DNA of 14,507 nucleotides from Acidobacteriaceae bacterium (GCA_030039895.1 JASHUR010000283.1:1-14507), one strand, 5' to 3'. Numbered from the stretch's first letter, positions 1 to 7,794 are shown. Numbers and translations are program-made. The notes: generated by a model not told the origin, from the letters alone.

Positions 1-12
1 CGAGCAGCAGGA

Positions 13-26
13 GTAAAACGTTACAC
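13..26. promoter_or_regulatory. possible LacI-family-type operator
   Basis: The 14-mer GTAAAACGTTACAC is an imperfect palindrome centred on CG, with the perfect core AACGTT and matching outer GT/AC pairs. This resembles operators of LacI-family sugar regulators such as cre-like sites. It lies 66 nt before the start of the decayed GH31 copy, where a sugar-responsive operator would be plausible. No regulator gene is in the window and only one site is seen, so the assignment rests on pattern alone. Confidence 0.2.
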
Positions 27-91
27 TTGCACGTGTCGGTGAAGCCTGCTCCTGGGCGGGAGCCAAACGAGAACACAAAAACGAGGGAGGC

Positions 92-289
92 GTGAAATTT
101 GCGCGGTTGTTTGTGCTGGTTATGACGGCGGCTGGTGTTCTTTCCAGCGGAAGCCTTTTGGCTCAGGTCCAGATTGTGAAGCAGAACGGCGGCGTCACCG
201 TCAAAACCGCCAAGGACACTCTGTGCCTCAATCTCAAAATCAGGCTCTTTGGAACCCCGCCGTTGCCACCGTCGATACCGGCGCGCTCA
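92..289 (+). pseudogene. remnant of a GH31 glycosidase paralogue
   Basis: This is the decayed 5' end of a gene paralogous to the intact GH31 gene at 3139-5532. It has a GTG start at 92 directly behind GGGAGG, a signal-peptide-like leader (MKFARLFVLVMTAAG...), then VQIVKQNGGVTVKTAKDTL, matching VKIARQNGGVTIKTATDTL of the intact copy. After DTL the reading jumps: bases 229-289 match 3445-3505 with only four differences in 61, all synonymous third positions (AAT/AAC, GCT/GCC, CTT/CTC, GTT/GTC). Distances between shared anchors show 142 nt missing relative to the intact gene, which also shifts the frame, so the second block (QSQNQALWNPAVATVDTGAL) is read in another frame. Homology stops at about 289 and everything after, including the catalytic barrel, is gone. 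The synonymous-only differences suggest both copies were under selection before this one was lost. Confidence 0.8.
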
Positions 290-527
290 GCTGCAGAGCA
301 GACGAGCGTGGAACCATGATCGGAATGGTCGCCGGCGGTGCCACCAACTTCCTGCTTCGCCTCCAGCCCCTCCGCTCTCGCGTGCCTTCGCGGAACACAC
401 ACTCGAATTTCCTAAAATTGGCTGGACGTGGTGGGTACTCGTGGGTGCGCTCACAACATCTGCCATCGTGTACGCAACCAGTCTCTTCTTTCCCGAACAC
501 GTCAACCTGCATCAAAGGAGTCTCTGA
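290..527 (+). pseudogene. 3' remnant of a sodium:solute symporter (SSS family), frameshifted
   Basis: Directly after the GH31 homology, one frame reads RGTMIGMVAGGATNFLL. A second frame, entered by about position 375, reads FPKIGWTWWVLVGALTTSAI, continues with VYATSLFF, and ends at TGA 525-527. Both pieces resemble the last membrane segments of sodium:solute symporters, where a 'G.MIGM.AGF..NLYLW' helix is followed by '.IAWTWYVLIGT..TF..GY..SL'. They are in different frames, so a frameshift lies around 350-372, and the upstream 11 or so helices are absent. The stop overlaps the region just before the ribosome binding site of the next gene, as expected if an intact symporter once preceded it in the operon. 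Such a transporter would have imported sugars released by the neighbouring hydrolases. The family call rests on motif memory; another polytopic protein is possible. Confidence 0.5.
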
Positions 528-528
528 C

Positions 529-2973
529 ATGCCTCGCTCTCTTCGCTTCTGGGCGTTTCTGCTTTTGTTCTTTGTCTGCTTCGCGCCTGCCCGTGCGCAG
601 AAGGGCAACTTCGCCCCCATCAATCGCATTGTCAACCAGGCCATTCAGCACCACCTCATTCCGGGCGCGGTCGTGATCATCGGGCACAACGGCCATGTCG
701 TCTTCCGGCGCGCCTATGGATGGCGCTCGCTGGTGCCGGACGAGGAGAAGATGACGGTTAACACCATCTTCGACATGGCCTCGCTCACCAAGCCTCTCAT
801 GACGGCAACGGCCGTCATGCAGCTCTACCAGGAAGGGAAAATCAACGTCAACGATCCGGTCGCCAAGTACCTGCCGCAGTTCGCGGCCAACGGTAAAGGA
901 GACATCACCATCCGCGACCTCCTCACGCATTATTCCGGCCTGCCGCCGGACCTGTCCCTCGCCAGGCCGTGGGAAGGGAAGGGCGAAGCCTACAAACTCG
1001 CCTTCGCCGCCAGGCCCTTGCGCCCGCCCGGAGTTCGCTTCCAATACAGCGACGTCAACTTCATTACGCTCGGTGCGCTCATAGAGAAGGTCTCCGGACT
1101 GCCTCTCGACGTCTATGACATGCGCAACATCATCCAGCCTCTCGGGCTCAGGTACACGCGCTACCTGCCTCCTGTTTCCTGGCGTCCGCTTATCGCGCCC
1201 ACCCAGTATGAGCACGGCCTCGCCGCGTATGGCGGCAAAGTCGACTGGACCGGCCCCGACGTCGTCCTGCGCGGTGTAGTGCATGACCCCACCGCGCGAC
1301 GCATGGGCGGAGTCGCCGGCCACGCCGGGCTGTTCATGGACGCCGACGACCTCTCCGTATACGCGCAGAACCTCCTCGACCGCCTTGCCGGACGCCCCAG
1401 CCGCTTCCCGCTTTCGCGCATCGTGCTCCAGAAGATGACCACCCCCGAACAGCCTGCGACCGGCACTGCTTTGCGCGGCTTCGGCTGGGACATCGAATCA
1501 CCCTTCTCCAGTAACCGCGGACAGCTCTTTCCCGTCGGCTCCTTCGGACACTCGGGCTTCACCGGAACCTCGCTTTGGATCGACCCCTACAGCGACAGCT
1601 ATGTCATCATTCTCACCAACGCTGTGCATCCCAACGGCCCCACGAACAGCCTCTCCATGCGCGGCGAAATCGCCAACGTTGCCGCGGTCGCAATCGGCAT
1701 TCATAACGACGGCGGCGCGATGGCGGCGCGCATCACTGGATACAACGAATCGCTGAGCGGGATGCGCCGCTGGGCAGCCCGAAACGGAAACGTCCTCACT
1801 GGAATCGACGTGCTCGAGCACGACCGCTTCCGCCAGCTTGCCGCGCTGGCCCGTCAACACGGAGGCCACCTCCGGCTCGGTCTACTGACCAACCAGACTG
1901 GCCTTGACGCCGAAGGACGCCGCACCATCGACATCCTGTTTCACAACGCCGAGCAGGCCGTGCCCGGACTCACGCTCAAAGTGCTCTTTAGCCCTGAGCA
2001 TGGCATCGCCGGCAGCTATGACCGGCCCGGCGTGCCCAATTCCACCGATGCCGCGACCGGTCTGCCCATCATTAGCCTCTACGGACACACCGCCGCCCAG
2101 CGCCACCCTCCGCTCAACGTCATGCGCAACCTTGACGCCGTGGTGATCGACCTGCAGGACGCAGGCGTTCGCTATTACACCTACGAGACCGTAGTCCGCT
2201 ACTTCCTTGAGGCCGCCGCGAAAACGGGAACGCGGATCATCGTACTCGATCGTCCTGATCCGATCACTGGCTCATTCGTGCAGGGGCCGGTTTCTGACGC
2301 TGATGCAGAGAGCTATGTCAACTCCATGCCCATTCCCGTGCGGCACGGCATGACGCTCGGCGAGCTGGCCCGTTACGACAACCAGCAGCTACACCTCCAC
2401 GCGCCTCTTACAGTCATCAAAATGGAGGGATGGCAGCCGGGCGACTGGTACGATTCTACCGACCTCACCTGGACCAACCCGTCCCCCAACCTCGAGGACC
2501 TTGAAGAAGCCACCCTCTACCCGGCGCTCGGCCTCATCGAGACCACGAACATTTCTGTCGGACGCGGAACCGATACGCCGTTCCTGGTCTTCGGGGCTCC
2601 TTGGATCCACTCGCGCGCCTTGGCGCACTACCTCAACATCCTCGACATGCCCGGGGTCCGTTTTCTCTCTGTAAACTTCATGCCCAGGAAGCCTTACCCG
2701 TACCACGGGCAGGTCTGTCACGGCGTGCGCATCATGGTCACAAGCCGCAACGTGCTCAATGCGCCAGAGCTCGGAGTGGAGATCGCGTCGGTGCTGCACC
2801 GCTTCTATCCGGACAAGTTCGAAGTAGCGAAGATGAACGTCCTTCTCGCCAACCGCACAGTCTTGAAAGAGATTGAGGAGGGACAAGGCGCGGAACGTAT
2901 CTCCGAAGAATGGCGTCCTGCGTTGGAAGCCTTCATGAAGCGCCGCCAGGCAGCCTTGCTCTACGGACGGTGA
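529..2973 (+). CDS. secreted serine hydrolase (beta-lactamase fold) fused to NamZ-type exo-beta-N-acetylmuramidase
   Basis: This 814-residue protein is predicted to be exported. The signal peptide is MPRSLRFWAFLLLFFVCFAPARA, in which a leucine/phenylalanine core is followed by a likely cut after Ala23. Residues about 28-400 are a class C beta-lactamase/S12 serine hydrolase domain: nucleophile motif S85-L-T-K88, Y173-S-D175 in place of the usual YxN, and the third motif H341-S-G343. Residues about 424-814 are a DUF1343/NamZ (GH171) domain, with FSPEHG (E490, H491), DLQDAGVRYYTY (D541-D544 onward) and NISVGRGTDTPF near 675-685. Characterised NamZ enzymes release terminal MurNAc from peptidoglycan chains. 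The first domain could act as a carboxypeptidase or esterase on the same fragments, but this is inferred. The ATG at 529 is chosen because AAAGGAG (514-520) lies 8 nt upstream and the signal peptide begins there; the frame stays open upstream only through the remnants. The order after a symporter scar suggests a former muropeptide-use operon. Confidence 0.9.
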   Translation: MPRSLRFWAFLLLFFVCFAPARAQKGNFAPINRIVNQAIQHHLIPGAVVIIGHNGHVVFRRAYGWRSLVPDEEKMTVNTIFDMASLTKPLMTATAVMQLYQEGKINVNDPVAKYLPQFAANGKGDITIRDLLTHYSGLPPDLSLARPWEGKGEAYKLAFAARPLRPPGVRFQYSDVNFITLGALIEKVSGLPLDVYDMRNIIQPLGLRYTRYLPPVSWRPLIAPTQYEHGLAAYGGKVDWTGPDVVLRGVVHDPTARRMGGVAGHAGLFMDADDLSVYAQNLLDRLAGRPSRFPLSRIVLQKMTTPEQPATGTALRGFGWDIESPFSSNRGQLFPVGSFGHSGFTGTSLWIDPYSDSYVIILTNAVHPNGPTNSLSMRGEIANVAAVAIGIHNDGGAMAARITGYNESLSGMRRWAARNGNVLTGIDVLEHDRFRQLAALARQHGGHLRLGLLTNQTGLDAEGRRTIDILFHNAEQAVPGLTLKVLFSPEHGIAGSYDRPGVPNSTDAATGLPIISLYGHTAAQRHPPLNVMRNLDAVVIDLQDAGVRYYTYETVVRYFLEAAAKTGTRIIVLDRPDPITGSFVQGPVSDADAESYVNSMPIPVRHGMTLGELARYDNQQLHLHAPLTVIKMEGWQPGDWYDSTDLTWTNPSPNLEDLEEATLYPALGLIETTNISVGRGTDTPFLVFGAPWIHSRALAHYLNILDMPGVRFLSVNFMPRKPYPYHGQVCHGVRIMVTSRNVLNAPELGVEIASVLHRFYPDKFEVAKMNVLLANRTVLKEIEEGQGAERISEEWRPALEAFMKRRQAALLYGR

Positions 2974-2993
2974 GGTAAACCCAGCACCGCGGC

Positions 2994-3021
2994 CCCCACG
3001 GACAGGTTCTCGTTCGTGGGG
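2994..3021 (+). terminator. hairpin downstream of the serine hydrolase-NamZ gene
   Basis: CCCCACG (2994-3000) pairs with CGTGGGG (3015-3021), and the inner GAC/GTT extends the stem to 10 bp with one G-U pair around an 8-nt loop. It starts 21 nt after the stop codon. No T-run follows, so it may be a weak or factor-assisted terminator, or an RNA-stabilising element between this gene and GH31. Confidence 0.4.
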
Positions 3022-3077
3022 TGGAGCGAGCAGCGACCCTGAAGGCTCTCAAAACGGGCATAGCTAACCTGGGCCCC

Positions 3078-3118
3078 GTAAAACCTGGCCCGCGGTAAAA
3101 CAGGTGCCGCCGTAAAAT
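3078..3118 (+). repeat. three GTAAAAY motifs at 17-nt spacing
   Basis: GTAAAAC at 3078, GTAAAAC at 3095 and GTAAAAT at 3112 are spaced exactly 17 nt apart. Each is preceded by a C/G-rich stretch (ccCC, cgCG, gcCG), so the block reads as an imperfect 17-bp tandem repeat just upstream of the GH31 ribosome binding site. It could be a multi-site operator or a chance repeat. Confidence 0.4.
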
Positions 3119-3138
3119 GGAAGGCTGAAACGGGAGGG

Positions 3139-5532
3139 ATGATGAAATTCGTGCGCGTATCTTTGCCGGTTTTGCTGGCTGTTCTGTTCACGTGTAATGG
3201 CGGTCTGCAGCTTCAGGCGAAGGCCCAGGCGCAATCTCAAGTCAAGATCGCCCGACAGAACGGCGGGGTCACCATCAAAACCGCCACGGATACATTGCGC
3301 CTCACCGTCTGCAGCCCGACCGTAATTCATATCGTTGCCAGCCCCAGCGGCACGGCCACAGACGCCGCTTCCAAACAGCCCTGGCTCATTCAAAAATGCA
3401 CGCCCGCCAAATTCACCCTCACCATCCCCTCGGCCTCTGCGCTGCAATCTCAAAACCAGGCCCTCTGGAACCCCGCCGTCGCCACCGTCGATACCGGCGC
3501 GCTCAAAGTCCTCATCACGCTCGCCTGGGGCAATCTCGAGTTTCAGGACGAGCACGGCAACCGCCTCCTCCAAGAGTTTCAGGATTCCCCGCGCCGCTAC
3601 GTGCCCACCACCATCAACGGCCAGCAACTCTACAGCGTCAAGGATCAGTTCTACCCCGCTGTCCGCGAAGCCCTCTACGGTCTCGGCCAGCACCAGAATG
3701 GCGTCTTCAACTATCGCGGCACCGTCGTCGAGCTCGGCCAGGCCAACACCGACGTCGCCATTCCGCTCTTGCTCTCCACTAATGGCTACGGCATCTTCTG
3801 GAACACCGCCGCGCTCTCATGGTTCGACAATCGCTTCCCGTCCGAGATGCGCTTCAGCTCTAACGCCTCGCACGCCATCGACTACTACTTCATCTACGGC
3901 CCCGGCTTCGACCAGATCATCCACCAGTACCGCGACATGACCGGGCACGCGCCCATGTACGGCCGCTGGGCCTACGGCTTCTGGCAGTCCAAGGACCGCT
4001 ACCGCAGCGCCGCCGAGCTGCTCGAAATCGCTGGCGAATATCGCGGCGCGCAGGTCCCGCTCGACAACATCGTGCAGGACTGGTTCTGGTGGGTCCATCA
4101 GGGCGACCCTGACTTCCGCCCCGACGCCTATCCCGACGTTCCCGCTGCGCTCCGCAAGCTGCACGAAGAGCACGTCCACGCCATGATCTCGGTCTGGGCC
4201 ACCTTCGATCCGCTGTCAAAAAACTTCCAGCAGATGAAGCCCCTCGGCTATATGATTCCCGGCACCACTACCTATGACGCCACCAATCCCGCCGCCGGAG
4301 ATTTCTACTGGAACCATCTCGTCGGCAAGCTCTTCGCGCAGGGCTGGGACGCTTTTTGGCTCGACAGCTCCGAGCCCGAGGTCGCCTACCAGCACGGCGG
4401 CGAGAGCGACACCGAGCTCTACAACAAGCACCTCTATATCGGCAACGGCGCGCTCTACACCAACATCTTCCCGCTCATGCACACCGGCAACGTCTACACC
4501 CACTGGCGCGCCGCAACCAGTCAAAAACGCGTCTTCATCCTCACTCGCTCCGGCTTCGCTGGTGATCAGCGCTACGCCGCCACCACCTGGTCCGGCGACG
4601 TCTACAGCACGTTCCAGGCATTCCAGCGTCAGGTTCCTGCCGGACTCAACTTCGCGCTTTCCGGCATGCCTTACTGGACCACCGATATCGCCGGTTACGG
4701 TCCGCCCTGGGCGCGCGATACCCGCGACCCCGCCTATCAGGAGCTCTACACGCGCTGGTTTGAGTTCGGAGTCTTCTGCCCCATCTTCCGCACCCACGGC
4801 CACCGCGCCAACAACGAGAACGAGCTCTTCAGCTACGGTCCGGTCACCCCCATCCTCATTCGCTATGACCGTCTGCGTTACCGTCTGTTGCCCTACATCT
4901 ACTCGCTCGCCTGGCAGGTCACGCACAACGACTCCACCATCATGAGGCCGCTCGTCATGGACTGGCGCACCGACCCCAAAGTCTGGAACATTGGCAACGA
5001 ATTCATGTTCGGCCCGGATATTCTCGTCAATCCCGTCACTGAGCAGGGAGCCACCGCGCGCTACGTCTATCTGCCGCCCGCGCCCGAGTGGTACGACTTC
5101 TGGACCGGCAAATCCATGCCCGGAGATCAGCGCTTCAATGCGCCTGCTCCTCTTGACCGTATCCCGCTCTATGTCGAGGCCGGCTCCATTCTGCCCATGG
5201 GCCCGGAGATCGATTACGCCGCCGAGAAACCCGACGCACCGATTGACCTGCGCATCTATCCCGGGGCCGACGGCCACTTCGTCCTCTACGAAGACCAGGG
5301 CGACACCTACAACTACGAGAAAGGCGAGCGCGCCACCATCCCCATCGACTGGAACGATACCCTCCAGACCCTCACCATCGGCGCGCGCTCCGGCTCCTAC
5401 CCCGGAATGCCCGCGTCGCGCACCTTCAACATCATCTTCGTCCACCCAAATCACGGAGTCGGCGCCACCATCACCCCCAATCCTGACCGCACCGTTATTT
5501 ACACCGGAGCCGCCGTCACCGTGCACGAATAA
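3139..5532 (+). CDS. secreted GH31 alpha-glycosidase (alpha-xylosidase/alpha-glucosidase type)
   Basis: This 797-residue protein belongs to glycoside hydrolase family 31, retaining enzymes that remove alpha-linked glucose or xylose from chain ends. It has an N-terminal export signal with probable cleavage near residues 29-31 (QAKA or AQA). An N-terminal beta-sandwich follows, then the (beta/alpha)8 barrel from roughly residue 265. The nucleophile is D409 in the signature WLDSSEPE, and the likely acid/base is D487 in TWSGD. The C-terminal part (about 640-797) forms beta domains of the kind common in GH31. VQDWFWW near residue 315 and ISVWATF resemble alpha-xylosidase-like members, but substrate cannot be fixed from sequence. 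GGGAGGG (3132-3138) abuts the ATG at 3139. The second ATG at 3142 has better spacing and matches the start of the decayed paralogue, so it may be the real start. The gene sits 165 nt after the NamZ fusion, possibly with its own control. Confidence 0.92.
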   Translation: MMKFVRVSLPVLLAVLFTCNGGLQLQAKAQAQSQVKIARQNGGVTIKTATDTLRLTVCSPTVIHIVASPSGTATDAASKQPWLIQKCTPAKFTLTIPSASALQSQNQALWNPAVATVDTGALKVLITLAWGNLEFQDEHGNRLLQEFQDSPRRYVPTTINGQQLYSVKDQFYPAVREALYGLGQHQNGVFNYRGTVVELGQANTDVAIPLLLSTNGYGIFWNTAALSWFDNRFPSEMRFSSNASHAIDYYFIYGPGFDQIIHQYRDMTGHAPMYGRWAYGFWQSKDRYRSAAELLEIAGEYRGAQVPLDNIVQDWFWWVHQGDPDFRPDAYPDVPAALRKLHEEHVHAMISVWATFDPLSKNFQQMKPLGYMIPGTTTYDATNPAAGDFYWNHLVGKLFAQGWDAFWLDSSEPEVAYQHGGESDTELYNKHLYIGNGALYTNIFPLMHTGNVYTHWRAATSQKRVFILTRSGFAGDQRYAATTWSGDVYSTFQAFQRQVPAGLNFALSGMPYWTTDIAGYGPPWARDTRDPAYQELYTRWFEFGVFCPIFRTHGHRANNENELFSYGPVTPILIRYDRLRYRLLPYIYSLAWQVTHNDSTIMRPLVMDWRTDPKVWNIGNEFMFGPDILVNPVTEQGATARYVYLPPAPEWYDFWTGKSMPGDQRFNAPAPLDRIPLYVEAGSILPMGPEIDYAAEKPDAPIDLRIYPGADGHFVLYEDQGDTYNYEKGERATIPIDWNDTLQTLTIGARSGSYPGMPASRTFNIIFVHPNHGVGATITPNPDRTVIYTGAAVTVHE

Positions 5533-5590
5533 TCCGTCACGATCAGCAAAGAATGGGGTGCGAAACTACAAGTCTCACCCTTATGAAGTT

Positions 5591-5652
5591 GTCATCCTAA
5601 GTGAAGTTAGGCGCGCCAGGCGCGACAAGCGAAATCGAAGGACCTGCATTTC
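5591..5652. repeat. dispersed intergenic repeat of the 'GTCATCCT...GAAGGACCTGCATTT' type
   Basis: The segment starts GTCATCCTAAGTGAAG and ends CGAAGGACCTGCATTT, with an intervening GGCGCGCCAGGCGCG. I recognise this as a variant of an element found many times in intergenic regions of Acidobacteria genomes (usual form GTCATCCTGAGCGAAG...TCGAAGGACCTGCATTT). Here it lies between two convergent genes, the typical place. AAGTGAAGTTAGG in place of the usual AGCGAAG suggests a diverged copy. Function is unknown. Only one copy is in the window, so repetition cannot be shown here. Confidence 0.55.
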
Positions 5653-5678
5653 CTGTTGGGGCTGCCACACTTTCGCGC

Positions 5679-7136
5679 TCAATCACGAGACAATGCCGCA
5701 ACGCCCGTCTCCGCCTTCTCCAGCGGCAGGCTTATCATCAGCCGGATGCCTTTACCTGGCAGGTTGCTCGCGTCAATCGAGCCGTCGTGTGCCCTCACCA
5801 CTGCCTCGACAAACGCCAGCCCCAGTCCCGACCCTGTCGAGTTACGCCCTTTCGCATGTTTCTCAAAAACCCGCGTCGCAACCTCTGCGGGAAAACCCGG
5901 CCCATCATCTTCAACCACAATGCGTCCCGCTCCGTTTTCCGTCCGCAATTGGATCCGCACGTTGCATCCCGACTTCAGATGCTTCAGCTCGTTGTCGAAA
6001 ATATTTGCCATCATCCGGTGAATCAGTGCCGCATCACCCGCAACCAACACTGGTCCCGAGCTTTGCAGCGTCACGCAGATCCCTCGTTCCGCCATGTTCG
6101 GCTCATACAGGTCCACCATCGCATGCAGCAGCTCATCCAGTTTGATGGTCTCTTTATGCAGCCGCAGCGCATCCGCGTTCGCCTCCGCCACGTCCAGTGA
6201 CTTTGTCAGGAACTCGCACAGCCGGTCCAGCTCGTCCACCGCCGCGGCCACCGGTTCAGCCCATCCGCCGTCATCTCCCTGCAGCAGCGCTGTCTCCAGC
6301 TTGCCGCGCATTGCCGTCATCGGGCTTCGCAAATCATGCGCGAGCGAGTCTGTGATCGTGTGCAGTTGTTTGACCGTACTTTCAATGCGGTCCAGCATCC
6401 CGTTCAGCGTCACAGCCAGTCGCGAAATCTCATCCTGCCCGCCCCTTTCAGGAACGCGGCTCCGCAAATCATCCTGGCCGATCTTCGCCGCCGCTTCTGT
6501 AATGTCCTGTACCCGTCCCAGCATTCGTCGCGTGGTAAAAAACACAATCAGGAATCCCAGCAGCACAATCCCAACGCAAATTAAAAAGAAGTACAGTCGC
6601 AGCGTCCGTAGTGTCAGGCTCTCATCGCGTTCCGAAAGGCCAAGATAAATCCGGTCGCCATTGTCCATCTGCATGGACGCCACACGAAACGGATATTCGA
6701 ACCCGGCAATGCTGATATCCACCAGCTTGTCCGGATTAGTCGTTTTCTTCTGAATCGCGTTCAGGACCTGCTGCCCGCTGCCTCTGCCCACCCACAACTT
6801 CATCTGGCCGGTGGGGTCCGACTGTAAAAAGAACACTGCCCGGTTTGGGTCGCCCGCCAGCTCATGCTCATGCGGAACCTCTTTCGATGCAAGCTCGGCG
6901 ACCTCTTCCACAATGCGGTCATACAGTGCATTCTTCGGAGTCCGCTCCGCCACATCGCCAAGCGTCCCTACCTCACCCGTCAGCCACGAGTCGCTTCGCC
7001 GCTGAATCTCATGCGACACAAACCGGTGCAGAAACACAAACAGAATCACTGTGCCCAGAGCAAACGCCATCGTGCCCCACAGCGAAATACGCCACGCTGC
7101 TGTTTTGACTCTGCTGTTACCTGTCGCGGAGGACAT
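5679..7136 (-). CDS. membrane sensor histidine kinase (HAMP, HisKA, HATPase)
   Basis: This 485-residue inner-membrane kinase has helix 1 at about 17-38, an extracytoplasmic sensor region at 39-180 and helix 2 at 181-201. A HAMP linker follows at about 202-255, then the dimerisation/phosphoacceptor helix with H267 in SLAHDLRSP. The ATPase domain has an N box (NIFDNELKH, N382), a G1 box (EDDGPGF, 409-415) and a G2 box (GSGLGLAFVEAVV). The architecture and length match CusS-type heavy-metal sensor kinases, though the sensor region has no obvious metal-binding cluster. The ATG at 7136 is preferred over upstream in-frame starts because GGGGAG lies 6 nt before it and the membrane helix follows at the normal distance. 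It overlaps the 3' end of the regulator gene by 20 nt, so the two are translated from one transcript. No target operon is adjacent. Confidence 0.9.
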   Translation of the reverse strand: MSSATGNSRVKTAAWRISLWGTMAFALGTVILFVFLHRFVSHEIQRRSDSWLTGEVGTLGDVAERTPKNALYDRIVEEVAELASKEVPHEHELAGDPNRAVFFLQSDPTGQMKLWVGRGSGQQVLNAIQKKTTNPDKLVDISIAGFEYPFRVASMQMDNGDRIYLGLSERDESLTLRTLRLYFFLICVGIVLLGFLIVFFTTRRMLGRVQDITEAAAKIGQDDLRSRVPERGGQDEISRLAVTLNGMLDRIESTVKQLHTITDSLAHDLRSPMTAMRGKLETALLQGDDGGWAEPVAAAVDELDRLCEFLTKSLDVAEANADALRLHKETIKLDELLHAMVDLYEPNMAERGICVTLQSSGPVLVAGDAALIHRMMANIFDNELKHLKSGCNVRIQLRTENGAGRIVVEDDGPGFPAEVATRVFEKHAKGRNSTGSGLGLAFVEAVVRAHDGSIDASNLPGKGIRLMISLPLEKAETGVAALSRD

Positions 7137-7794
7137 ACCCCACTCCCCGAATCGTACGGATCGCCGGCGCAAGGTCGTGCCGGTCCACCTTGTTGCGCAG
7201 CCGGTAGATGTGCACATCCACCACGTTTGTGTCCGGCTGAATGCGCATGCCCCACACCTGGTCCAGAATCATCGACCGTGTCACCACCCGCCCCGCGTTC
7301 CGGCACATGTACTCGAGCAGCGCAAACTCCTGTGTTGTCAGTTGTAGAATCTCGCCCGCTCGCGAAGCCTCCCGCCGAATCAGATTCAGTTCCAGGTCCA
7401 GCACACGCAGCACCGTCGCCGTCTCGCCCGCGTCTGCGCGCCGCCGCAGCAGATTACGCAGCCGTGCCAGCAGCTCCGGTAGCGCAAACGGCTTGGTCAG
7501 GTAGTCATCGCCGCCTTGCTCCAGCCCGCGCACGCGGTCATCCACTGACCGCCGCGCCGATAAGATCAGCACCGGGGCCATCACTCCGTGCTCCTTAAGC
7601 CGTGTAATCAGGCTCAGGCCGTCTTCATCCGGCAGTCCCAGATCAAGAATGATCGCCGAGTGATCGCCATCGATCGCCAGCGCCTCTGCGACTTTGGCGT
7701 TTGAAGCCAAATCAACCTGATATCCGTTCTCTGTAAGCGCCCGCTCCAAAAACATTGCGTTCGCCGCATCATCTTCAATTACGAGTAACTTCAT
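7117..7794 (-). CDS. OmpR/PhoB-family response regulator (CusR-like)
   Basis: This 225-residue DNA-binding regulator is the partner of the kinase just downstream. The receiver domain (1-115) begins MKLLVIEDD with acidic residues E7-D9. The phosphoacceptor is D51 in LDLGLPDEDG, the switch residue S79 in ILSA, and K101 is in LTKPF. A winged-helix effector domain spans about 128-223, with TTQEFALLEYM and VVDVHIYRLRNKV, ending in RGVGYVLRDR. The ATG at 7794 is chosen because the receiver fold starts exactly there; the frame is open for another 68 codons upstream but shows no domain. No clear Shine-Dalgarno sequence precedes this ATG. A CusR-box-like site lies about 210 nt upstream (8002-8023), suggesting autoregulation. 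The sequence is close to the heavy-metal regulator branch, but the signal is unproven. Confidence 0.92.
   Translation of the reverse strand: MKLLVIEDDAANAMFLERALTENGYQVDLASNAKVAEALAIDGDHSAIILDLGLPDEDGLSLITRLKEHGVMAPVLILSARRSVDDRVRGLEQGGDDYLTKPFALPELLARLRNLLRRRADAGETATVLRVLDLELNLIRREASRAGEILQLTTQEFALLEYMCRNAGRVVTRSMILDQVWGMRIQPDTNVVDVHIYRLRNKVDRHDLAPAIRTIRGVGYVLRDR

Noticed and set aside
223..528. N-terminal extension of the serine hydrolase-NamZ ORF by 102 codons
   Set aside because: The extension runs through the GH31 and symporter remnants in an arbitrary frame, would place a signal peptide inside the protein, and ignores the AAAGGAG before ATG 529.
502..1323. Antisense ORF of 273 codons opposite the serine hydrolase
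   Set aside because: Low-complexity shadow of the real gene; no recognisable family.
3139..3250. Lipoprotein signal in GH31
   Set aside because: C19 follows L-F-T, which is not a proper lipobox; an ordinary signal peptide cleaved near 29-31 fits better.
4216..5526. Antisense ORF of 436 codons opposite GH31
   Set aside because: It is a mirror of GC-rich third positions in the GH31 gene, with a G/V/D/A-rich sequence, no domain and no ribosome binding site.
4991..6145. Plus-strand ORF of 384 codons crossing the GH31 end and the kinase gene
   Set aside because: Serine/proline/threonine-rich shadow frame spanning two genes on opposite strands.
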